Shown here: piece after piece, positions 47,601-56,394 of the stretch
How the letters are laid out: every line of letters begins with the position of its first letter
How positions within the stretch are numbered: the first letter of the stretch is position 1
NCBI GenBank assembly: GCA_004194705.1
Contig: SADC01001301.1
Location: 248,001-312,000, forward strand
Length of the DNA: 64,000 nt
Direction of reading: 5' to 3'
From: Ditylenchus dipsaci
Taxonomy: Eukaryota; Nematoda; Chromadorea; Rhabditida; Anguinidae
Made by a program: the position numbers and the translations under genes
The notes under the pieces: model-generated
The model's input: the letters and a program-made list of their open reading frames with translations, nothing else
Told to the model about the DNA's origin: nothing
Database searches by the model: none

Positions 47601-48913
47601 ATAACTATTGAAGGTTGTGAAAGCCATTGGCATGAAGCAGAATGCAGTTAAAGTTGATCTGAGCGAAATACTCCCTGAAGATTTGGCAGCGAGAGTCAAG
47701 GAAGAAGCTGAAATGAGTATGGGAACAGACATTTCAGAGCTAGACTTGATTCACATCACTCAGGCATATATATAATTGATCGTCAAGGCGACTGGCTATT
47801 CTAATTGGCATAATTTAGTTGTGCGACCAAATCATTGAGATCACCGGTTACCGCTCTGAACTGCACGAATACCTGAAGAACCGTATGTATGCCTTGGCTC
47901 CCAACCTCACTGTTTTGCTGGGAGAGTTGGTCGGAGCTCGCCTTATTTCTAAAGCTGGTAAGAGGGGAATTGTAAAATAGATCAAGAAACCTTTTTAAAT
48001 ACCTACTGATGTGTCCGAATATCCACTTTTGAAACCGAAAATCTGGACAGAAAATCATAAATTTTGTATGAATGTTTAGACCTTCCCCTTTTATTGTATT
48101 TCTTCCAAAATATATAGCATTTGATAGCTTTAGCAAGAACCCAACCATGACCATATTTATTTGCTGGGCATAGTTTATGATAACAAGATCATAATTTAGG
48201 TTCTCTGGTTGTCTTGCCAAGTGTCCCTCTTCCACAGTGCAAATTTTGGGTGCTGAAAAAGCCCTATTCCGAGCCCTGAAGACCAAAAGGACACTCCCAA
48301 ATATGGTATCATCTACCACGCTCAACTTATCAGTCAAACAGCCACCAAACTCAAAGGAAAGGCGAGTTATTGTAGCCACAATCCAGTTATTAATTCAACG
48401 TAACCACAATTTACAGGTAGCGCGTAAGTTGGCAGCCAAAGTGTCTTTGGCCACCCGCATTGATGCTCTTTCTGAAGACAATATCAGCAAGACTGCCGGT
48501 ATTGAGAGCAGGGCTTATATTGAGGGAGTCATCAAGAATGAGCAGGAACGAGGGCCAAAACGGTTTAGTGGTGTGCAAAAAGCTCCAGCCGCTTCCTACA
48601 CGTACAAAAAGTGGGCATTTTAGATTTTTTTCAATCTCATAGAGTAACCGTGAATTTGTCCGAATCAAAATAAAAATTGATTTTTTTCAGGGAAGTGTTC
48701 GAGTATGACGCGAGCGCCGACTACAAAATGCAGCACAAAGGCAAGAAACGAATGATAGAGGAGGTGGAGCAAAACTCAGAAGGCGTCAAGAAGATGAAGG
48801 TGGAAGAGACAGTGGAGGAGACTTTGGTCACAGAGCTCGAAGAACCACCCAAGAAGAAGGAGAAGAAGGCTAAGAAGGCCAAGCGAGAAGAGGAGGCTGA
48901 AGAAGAGGAATAA
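44613..48913 (+). CDS. NOP58: NOP58, box C/D snoRNP core protein
   Basis: Twelve exons: 44613-44657, 44704-44780, 45870-45970, 46019-46089, 46140-46335, 46386-46446, 47496-47556, 47614-47763, 47819-47957, 48200-48361, 48417-48610 and 48691-48913 (about 493 residues). The start MLVLFETPAGYAIFK is diagnostic for NOP58 against NOP56. The NOSIC/Nop core includes LGNLIKEKLSIQCVNNSAVS, KIDTMIVQAVSLLDDLDKEL and RCREWYGWHFPELSKLI. The Lys/Glu-rich tail is short. NOP58 pairs with NOP56 and fibrillarin to guide rRNA 2'-O-methylation in the nucleolus. Introns are tiny (46-80 bases) except two filled with repeats. Two introns (47764-47818 and 48362-48416) use GC-AG. Exon 48200-48361 lacks one base near 48216 and one near 48289-48290; with both restored it reads VQILGAEKALFRALKTKRDT and the phase fits. 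Confidence 0.95.
44999..45345. repeat. Palindrome in NOP58 intron 2
   Basis: GGCATTTGAATTGGTGCGGG-ACACTTTTT and its inverted copy (AAAAAGTGTCCCGCCAATTC) enclose about 220 bases; CATGGTTTTTGAA/AACCACGG flank them. Confidence 0.7.
45347..45860. repeat. Two adjacent hairpins with GGCCTAGTTTTGTTAGAAAC arms
   Basis: The first (45347-45597) is almost perfect: TCCTTTAAAGGGCCTGACCT ... AAAACTAAGCCTAAAATTTG and inverse. The second (45598-45860) is a diverged copy. The family recurs at 59340-59612 and 63585-63975. The hairpins fill most of NOP58 intron 2. Confidence 0.85.
46948..47352. repeat. TTCCGGTTCCGG minisatellite in NOP58 intron 6
   Basis: AGAGTTGGCCCGGAATTCCGG at the left and GAGCCAACTCT at the right are inverted. 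The right side has five or more spaced AAATTCCGGTTCCGGTTT words. It looks like another fold-back element with repeated words in its arms. Confidence 0.7.
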
Positions 48914-48987
48914 TAATTTGTGGACAGGTTGTTGATATTGTTGATGTTAGAACCTTGTTGATGTTGTTGATTTTTACATTTAACTCA

Positions 48988-48993
48988 AATAAA
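48988..48993 (+). terminator. Poly(A) signal AATAAA, NOP58
   Basis: AATAAA lies 75 bases after the NOP58 stop and is followed by T/G-rich sequence (TTTGTTGTTGCTGTTGTTGG), a typical downstream element. Confidence 0.6.
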
Positions 48994-49189
48994 ATTTGTT
49001 GTTGCTGTTGTTGGAAATGCGACATTTAAAGCAATAAGAACAGTCTAATATACTGACTAAACCACAACAATAACACATAACTCCAACTTCACTTATAAAG
49101 TTAGGCAGTGTTTATAATATTATAACCACCAATAATATTGATTATTTATAACTTATTTTTGAAACTAGCTATAAGGACATGGGGTTAAG

Positions 49190-49735
49190 CAAACACTTCG
49201 TGTTTAAAGTAGTGCTAGCGGCTTCTTCGAAGCCTGGAATTTTAATAGGTAATTGACCAGGAGGTACCCACCCCGGTCTTGGAGTTTGAGTGCGTGAAAT
49301 CGTGATTTTGGTCTTATCAAACCCGATTCACCACACGATTTAGCATATAATAGGGTGGTTTGTTTTTAAATTTGACCAAAACCTTTTTTTTCAGATGAAA
49401 TAGGTGGATATCCACCTGACCAGGAGGTACCCACCCCGGTTTTGGGGTTCGGGTCCGTTGAATCATAATTTTGGTCTTGTCAAACAGGATTCGCCACACG
49501 ATTTTGCATGTGATAGCATGGTTTGTTTTTCAATCTAACAAAAAAAATATTTTTCAGGCCATCCAGCTGGTCTCCAGCTGGTCAGGTGGACATCCAGCTG
49601 ATCAGGTGGTACCCACCCGGGTTTAAGATTTCGGTGGCTGAAACCGCAATTTTAGTCTTGTCAAACACGATTCGTGGCACGATTTTACATAGAATAGAAT
49701 TATTATTTTAGCCTTATAACAGTATTTTTTAAATT
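49190..49735. repeat. Three tandem units of the ~163-base repeat
   Basis: GAGGTACCCACCCCGG recurs at 49261 and 49424, and a third variant (AGGTGGTACCCACCCGG) at about 49604. Each unit carries ATTTTGGTCTTRTCAAACC and CGATTTNGCAT. The same unit is at 14480-14815 and partly at 5330-5470. Confidence 0.8.
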
Positions 49736-50992
49736 CCGTGCAGGACCAACCACGATTACTTCAAACTCAATTCACAGGCCGAATTTGGCTAAAAAATCGT
49801 GTGTTTGTACCAAAATCGGGCCTGTGCTCGATTTTGACCAGACCTTTATTTTGGAATTTTATTACCGTTTTGAAGCCCTTGAAAATCAGGTGGGGCTATC
49901 GCAGAAAACTTGCAATAAAATTAGCAAAAAAACCACGGTTTCATATATTAAAAATCGAAAGAAACTGTTTAAAAAGTTGCCAAAATTCAAGGTCAAAAAG
50001 GCTGATTTTTGGGCTGAGTACCGAGTTTGTCTCCACAAAAAAACTTTTTTTGCACAATTTTTAATTTTTAGCATCTTATACCAAAATGACCGCTATATTA
50101 TGTAGATTTAACCTACTAAAATGTGAAACCCGCCCACTTTGGCCAAAACCCAACTTTCTAAATTAAGAAAGTCAAAAAAATTGACCAAAACCCAAATCAA
50201 TTTTCCAAAATTTTTTAAAAAGACCCGGAATTTTTTTTTAGCATTTTTTCCATGATCTGCACGATATTCTGACTGTCCGATGTGCAAAAATCGAAAAATG
50301 TGATCGTGCCAAAAACCCCCTGGAATTCGGTTTACCAGCCAACCGGGCTAGATGCTTAGTTTTTTCTTATAATGTAGTTGGAACTTTTGATCAAAAAATC
50401 AACAATTATCAATTAAATTTTTTTCGAAAAGTCATCCCAAATAGAAAAATATTTATTAAATTTAAATCCATTGAGATCCGGTCAAAATATTTCAGCGAGC
50501 TGAGATATCCTTTAAAATAAATGATTGTTACCAAATTTTGTGGGTAGTCTGCTCAAAATAGTTATACCTCACTTCAGTAATTTTTTTTGACCTGATTTAA
50601 TTGGAATCAGATTCAAGAAGATATTTTGCTAGTTTTTTTTATTTTTATTTTTATTGATACGTGATAAATGATGTGATAAAATAATTATCCAAGCTGTTTG
50701 TCTCAGATTTAATGTATGAGTTTCCGAAAATTTCTCATAATCTTCGCGGTACAAAATTGTCCAGAAATCACCTTTTTAGTAATTTTGATCAAATTAAATT
50801 AGTTATATCTTTAGGGGTTCAAATTTTTCTGTAAGTTTAGACAGCTCTAATATTACTGTACTAGTTTATTTTTGTCCTACAACGATGTAAATTCAAATAT
50901 TTTATCATCATTTTAGATGATTTCCCACTTTTCAGTTGCATTGCAAATATCTAATTGTAAAGTAATCTAGCTTTATTTCTCCGCACAACAGC

Positions 50993-53900
50993 ATGGTCAG
51001 CCAAGCAATGGAAGTGGATGAGCAAGAAGTTATCAAGCGTGAAGAGCAAGTCAAATCGGTGGAAGACCTTAATTTACTCGCTTTTGAGAGTAAGTGCACA
51101 CTTATCATTACGCTTTACTGTTCACACTCCCATATAATCTAGACCTGCGAGAATTATGCAGCCAGTTGGAGCGAGGTGAGCACAATGTAGTCAATCGAGT
51201 GCTTCAGTCCCTCAACAGAACTCGCAAGCAAATGAACCCGGAAATCTTGACCAAATTGTGCAACACCTATTTGTCAGCAAACTTAGCTCAGAAAGACTTG
51301 TTATTGTCGTGGTTGCCTACTTCTCCATCCAGGTTTGTGTAAAGATACACCCAAATACAATGATTTATACAGTCGACTCCTGATTTAGTGTATACCCCAA
51401 AAATTCGTTCCCGCCCAGGGCCCGACACTCTTTTAGCCAGATTTTCGAAATCTTTTGTCAGTTCTGATTCGTCAGTCTAGTTCAAAATATCGCAAGGTTT
51501 CTGATTTTGCCGATCGTTTCTAAAAAATACTTTAGATTTGCATTTAGACCGGCAACCGCCGATTTAGTGTACACCGTCTTTCAAATTTAGGTGTACACTA
51601 AATCGGGGGTTGCCGGTCTAAATGCAAATCTGAAGTATTTTGTAGAAACGATCGGCAAAATTGGAATCCTTGCAAAATCAGAATCCTTCACGAATCAGAA
51701 CTGACAAAAGATTTCGAAAATCGAGCTATAATCGGGGGTCGCATTTTTTAATTTTTCGTAAATCGTGTTTAAATGACTCCTAAGCATTTTTTATACGCTA
51801 AAAACGATAAAAAGGCTGTTTTCCGACACTTTTTCATACAAAAAGCGGTTTTTTGAAAAAACATTTTTTGACCAGAATCGACTTTTTGCCTATTGCCTAT
51901 CTCCAATTCAGCGAAAGTAAACTGAAAAATGGTACCTTGATAATTAAAAAAGATGGAATTTGAACATAGTTTTGTTAACTGGGGCCTACCGCATAGAGAA
52001 ACTCTGGTATGCATACATTTTTATGCATCCAGAGTCACTTTCGAGTGATTTACGTCTAAGGTATGTGGGTGTGCGCATCTCAACGCCAAGCAACCAAGCC
52101 CCCTGCGCCCCTTCGGGGGCGCAGGGGGCTTGAGAGTTAGAGATGCGCGCACTCACTTACCTTAGACATGATTCCGAGAAGTTCTCTTGATCAAAAAATG
52201 CATATAGAGTCTCTTTTTGCCCAGCTCCAGTGATCAAAACGGGGTAGAATACCTTAATTATTAAGGCTTAATGCAAGGTGATTTACCTTGGTCCCCCAAG
52301 GCAAAAAGTCATATTTTGGTCAAAAAATTTTTTTTAAAAAAATCAATTTTTTATGTGGAAAAGTGTCACAAAATAACTTGCTTTTTGGTTTCATTAAATA
52401 AGTTCCGTGTAGTACACGCGGCATTTCCCGTATTAATTGACAAATTAATACGGGAATTTAATACGGGAAAAGCCGACTACCGTATTTTCTGTAGTAAGTC
52501 TCCCGGGGGAGTTATTTTTCAACCCTTAAAAAGTCGGAAAAAAAATATTTCGATTTTGAGATTTTCGGATGCCCGACCGAAATCTAAAAAGTGGAATCAA
52601 CTAAGATCGTGGTGATTAAGAAAACGCAAAAAACAGATTTACAAAAATTTTTCCTTAGGCTGAGATATGGGGTCGAAACAGGGGGAGTTATTAGAGAGGG
52701 GGGACTTAATAGAGAAAATACGGGATCCTTTTTTAACTTTTGTTTCTGGTTCTTTTTTCAAAAAATTTAATAAATATTTGCCGATAATTTTTCAATTCTT
52801 TTAAAAAAAATATATGAATATCGAAGGGTTTTTTTCACATTTCAAACTCTTAAAGGGAAAAGAATCGGGCATCAAATCTCTATACAGTATTTGCGATGGG
52901 TGGGTGGTTGGTCAACGCATCTCTAAATCTATTGTGTTCAAGACCGATTTTCGGCCAGTTTTTGCTATCTTTTGTTAGATATCTTTCCGAAAGCCTAATA
53001 TTCAACATCTCAGCTTTCTTTTAAGCACATAACCGAAAAAATGAGGTGGAAAGAGAAAAAGAGGGGTGAAAGCTGTTAAGGAAATAGTCTTGACACGAAA
53101 GGATTATCACAAGTTTTGTGTTTTTCAAATATGGTTTTTGAGTCATATTTTGTCGACAACTCGGTGTTGCAATTTCAGACAAACTTGTGCAGAATAAAAA
53201 GTTGGATGAGCATCATCAATATCAGAGTTTCAAATTCCGTTAAAAAGCGCACTAAAAATCTAAATGAAATAGATCACTAATCAACCTTTTTTCAATGGGT
53301 TTTCCCTCTTTCATTTTGATTTTCAGGGTGTTTTCTGAAGGAATTTATAAATTCTGACATTGATGATGCTCATCCAACTTTGAATTCTGCACAAGCTTGT
53401 CTGAGATCGCAACACCGAGTTTTGGACAAAATATATTTACCTTCATAAGCACAAATCTTAGATTAAATCTTTCGTGTCAAGACTATCTCCTTAACAGCTT
53501 TCACTCCTCCTTTAAGTCCTCGAAATTGGAGATGGTGTATTTTTGCCTGGATTTAAGGTGGATTTTTGTGTTCAAGCCCACTTTTCTGCCAGGTAGGGTA
53601 GGTAAATTGCCAGTTAGGGTGGGTAGGTAGCCAGATAGTATAGTTAAGTGTTCAGGTGGAGTCTCTACAATCAAACTTTGATATAACGTACACCCTGGGA
53701 ATCAGGTCAGGTGTACGTTATAGTAGGCGAGCATAGGCGACCATAGGCGAGGATGGGCAAGGGTAGGCGAGGATAGGCGAGGATAGGCAAGGGTAGGCGA
53801 GGATGGGCGAGGGTAGGCGAGGTAGAGTAGCTTAGTCAACAGGTAGGGTGGAGGATCTACCCTAAACATTAACGCACTCGAAAGATTAATCTACCCTAAC

Positions 53901-56276
53901 TACTAATGTAAATGAACCACTAATGTTCCGGTACGGCATAGGCGCTGATAGGCGCCTGCAGACCCCAGTGTCCTAGTAACCTACTCATTGCTCAAGTTAA
54001 AAAATCTGTTTCAAATAATTAAAAATTCTGAAGTAAGTAAAATTTGTGTCTTATAAATTGTCAGCAACAGTATTGTTCTTTTGCTAAACCAACTGTTTTA
54101 GTATCGAGACTCCAATGGAGGTTGATGTTAAGCCAAAAGCAGCCACAAGAGCTACACCCAAAGAGCCTAAGCCCGAATTGGAGGTTGGATTTAAAAAAAT
54201 TCGGTTTTCGTCAAGGTGTAATGGTTCTTAAAATGTCAGCTTTACATCCATCTGCTTGTACTCCTTAACTTGGTCGACAATCAAACGGTTAACACTAATG
54301 CTGTAGAGTGCGCCAAAAACCTCATTCAGAGGGTATGTTTGAAAAACCTCGATATAATGCCCCCAGGCGTTTTTTATATCGAAATTTGACTTGTAACTTG
54401 TATACTAATTGTTTCCCAGGTTGACCAATACGACAAACGAGTGTTGGACGTGTTTCTGGCTAAAGCTTTCTTCTACCTGACTCTGCTGGCCGAAAGAATG
54501 GCACTATAGCTGAATTGCCTCAGTTGGTTTTTAACAAAGTTCACTAGAATACTAAGAAGTTTGATTTTGCAGATTTTTGAGTGGACGACTTCGTCTAGCT
54601 ACCCTCAGAAACCAATGCAACACTCAAGCCACCCTGATTGTCTGCATTTTAAGATCTTATTTGATCATGAAGAACTTCTCGGCTGCAGCCAAGTTCGTGG
54701 AGAAAGTTTCGTTTCCGGAAGCAGCTCACAACAATGATGTGGCTCGGTTCTACTACTATCAAGGCAGAATTAAGGTCAGTTTAGATCGATAACTGATTTT
54801 ACAGTAGTACTTTAATTATCTTTATACAATTGTCCAGAGGCGTAGCCAGAAAAATCTGATGGGGGGAGGGCTAAAGCCCTTCCAGAGGTAATTTCATTTA
54901 CAGCGTTTTCGGGCTTTATAGTGTTTTTAATTAACTTCTTTTTCAAAAAATCAGATGGTGGCTATAGTTCCCTCAGCCCCCTCCCTGCCTACGCCCCTGC
55001 CGTTGACTGTCTACAGCTAACCCACAATAAAAAAATACCATATAACCTCTGTAATATCGCCACCCCTCTATTTAAAACCGTGTTTGTTGCATTGTGTTTC
55101 TGACCCACTTTTTTGAAAACTCGTCTCAGACAAGCCACCACGCATTTTGTATCCAGATAAATGACCTATGCAAAAAGCAGTAACTTTCTTCAGAGAAGGT
55201 TTTAAAAAGTGGGTCAAAAACACAATTCTAAATTACTTTTGAATTAAATAGGGGCCGGATTATTAGAGGTTATAGCAAACCTTATTTATAGGCCCTTCAA
55301 CTAGACTACCCATCTGCTGCCCAATTTTTCCAATTATCCTTGCGCAAAGCTCCTCAAGACTCAGCAATTGGCTTTAAGCAAAACGTGCAAAAATGGGTGG
55401 TTGTCGTTAGCCTACTTCAAGGTGAAATACCTGATCGAGCCACTTTTCGTTTGCCTATCCATCGTCAAACTTTGGCTCCTTATCTAAAGCTAGCTCAGGG
55501 TAAGCCTAATTTTATTTCTCAGTTAATTATTTAAAATGATAGATTTTAGCTGTTCGATTCGGAAATATAGTGGAGTTCAACAAAGTGTTGGAAGAGTGTT
55601 CTCAAGCATTCAAATCCGATGAAACTCTGACCCTGATTGTGCGTCTGAGACAGAATGTGATCAAGACTGCCATTCGACAAATCTCTCTAACATACTCTCG
55701 CATATTCATCAAGGATATAGCTAAGAAGTTACAGGTTGGGCATTGCTAATTGACTTAGCATGATCTTTAAGACAATAATTTTTTCACCCAAAATTGAAAA
55801 TAAATTCCTTGAATTTTTTTTATTCAAAAACTTTATCAGTTAATTGAAATCTAAACCATTGCAACAAAAATGTCAAAACATCAACGCTGTTTTTGTATTA
55901 AGTTGCCATCAGCTACTGAAGCAGAATATGTCGTGGAGAAGGCCATCAAAGAGAACACCATCGAAGGCTGTATAGTTTATGATAAGAAAAGCAAAGAACG
56001 ATACATGCAGGTACTTGTTCATCATCTAATACTATAAATCATCTGTCTATTAAGACGACTGAAGCCCACAATGTGTATCGGACCACCGAACCGCAATTCT
56101 CATTTGACACCAGAATTCGTAATTGTCTAGAACTGCACAATGTGGCTGTCAAAGCTCTACGCTACCCATCAGACACCAAGAATGGCGATATTGAGTCCAT
56201 CGAACAGCAACGGGAACGAGAAATCATGGAAATGGAGTTTGCCAGTGAAATGGCTGATGAGGACGACGATTTCTAA
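50993..56276 (+). CDS. PSMD3: PSMD3 / Rpn3, 26S proteasome lid subunit
   Basis: Ten exons: 50993-51089, 51143-51332, 54102-54183, 54240-54332, 54420-54526, 54573-54774, 55292-55499, 55550-55734, 55903-56010 and 56055-56276 (about 497 residues, stop TAA 56274-56276). Matches to Rpn3 include LRLATLRNQCNTQ, NNDVARFYYYQGRIK, LRKAPQDSAIGFKQ, GEIPDRATFR, and the PCI segment LIVRLRQNVIKTAIRQISLT with LTYSRIFIKDIAKKLQ. The C-terminal EREIMEMEFASEMADEDDDF is typical. Rpn3 is a scaffold of the lid that deubiquitinates substrates. The N-terminus is more divergent than the PCI part. Exon 54420-54526 has an in-frame TAG that disappears if one A is added at 54497-54498; a surplus T in 54574-54578 would compensate. 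The second intron (2.8 kb) is filled with repeats, while others are as short as 44 bases. Confidence 0.93.
51370..51745. mobile_element. Pogo-like MITE in PSMD3 intron 2
   Basis: It starts CAGTCGACTCCTGATTTAGTG after TA. An inner inverted repeat (ACCGGCAACCGCCGATTTAG and inverse) is followed by the family interior GTAGAAACGATCGGCAAAAT. The right end is merged into the next repeat. Confidence 0.65.
51760..52330. repeat. Family-A repeat in PSMD3 intron 2
   Basis: It is a near full-length copy: AATGACTCCTAAGCATTTTT, GATGGAATTTGAACATAGTT, the hairpin CCCCCTGCGCCCCTTCGGGG (52099-52130) and TTACCTTGGTCCCCCAAGGC. Confidence 0.8.
52479..52723. mobile_element. ACCGTAT-family MITE in PSMD3 intron 2
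   Basis: The ends ACCGTATTTTCTGTAGTAAG and TTAATAGAGAAAATACGG are inverted. The interior ATTTTGAGATTTTCGGATGC matches the split copy at 28383. Confidence 0.75.
53065..53505. repeat. Inverted repeat, ~170-base arms, PSMD3 intron 2
   Basis: The left arm holds CTTGACACGAAAGGATTATC, CTCGGTGTTGCAATTTC and TTGGATGAGCATCATCAAT; the right arm returns these inverted with a few changes. Confidence 0.75.
53719..53826. repeat. Minisatellite, unit GGATAGGCGA (10 bases)
   Basis: About ten units of GGATRGGCRA/GGGTAGGCGA run head to tail. It abuts a truncated pogo-like end (ATAACGTACACC) at 53678-53727. Confidence 0.85.
54836..55006. mobile_element. hAT-like MITE in PSMD3 intron 6
   Basis: The ends CAGAGGCGTAGCCAG and inverted CTGCCTACGCCCCTG resemble hAT termini. 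The interior GGGCTAAAGCCC is shared with the copy at 63650. Confidence 0.7.
55037..55275. mobile_element. ACCGTAT-family MITE in PSMD3 intron 6
   Basis: The ends ACCATATAACCTCTGTAATA and ATTATTAGAGGTTATAG are slightly decayed. The inner palindrome GTGTTTGTTGCATTGTGTTT is shared with 19959 and 57809. It ends 16 bases before exon 7. Confidence 0.75.
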
Positions 56277-56328
56277 TTTGTTGTGTATGTGTGGGATACA
56301 ATTGTCTTTTTGCTATATTTATAAAAAA

Positions 56329-56334
56329 AATAAA
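56329..56334 (+). terminator. Poly(A) signal AATAAA, PSMD3
   Basis: AATAAA is 53 bases after the PSMD3 stop and 61 bases short of the DUS2 stop on the other strand, so the two 3' UTRs nearly touch or overlap. Confidence 0.5.
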
Positions 56335-56394
56335 TCAACAACTTGCACATTTCAATTAACATTAATCACAACAGTTCCCATACAGGCTCGAGAA

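Larger units (their letters stand above)
48914..50992. other. Intergenic NOP58-PSMD3
   Basis: It contains the NOP58 3' UTR, the tandem repeat at 49190-49735, an AT-rich stretch with no conserved gene, and the PSMD3 promoter. Open frames at 49738-50105 overlap each other in two frames and look non-coding. Confidence 0.6.

Noticed and set aside
46447..48199. Intronic box C/D snoRNA in NOP58, common in snoRNP genes
   Set aside because: No convincing paired C (RTGATGA) and D (CTGA) boxes with a terminal stem in these introns.
44613..48913. NOP58 being a pseudogene because of frameshifts
   Set aside because: Only two one-base gaps, intact splice phases, conserved sequence throughout, and the same error type in neighbouring genes.
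49738..50105. Two overlapping plus-strand frames of about 107 residues
   Set aside because: Overlap in two frames, low complexity, no family; non-coding AT-rich sequence more likely.
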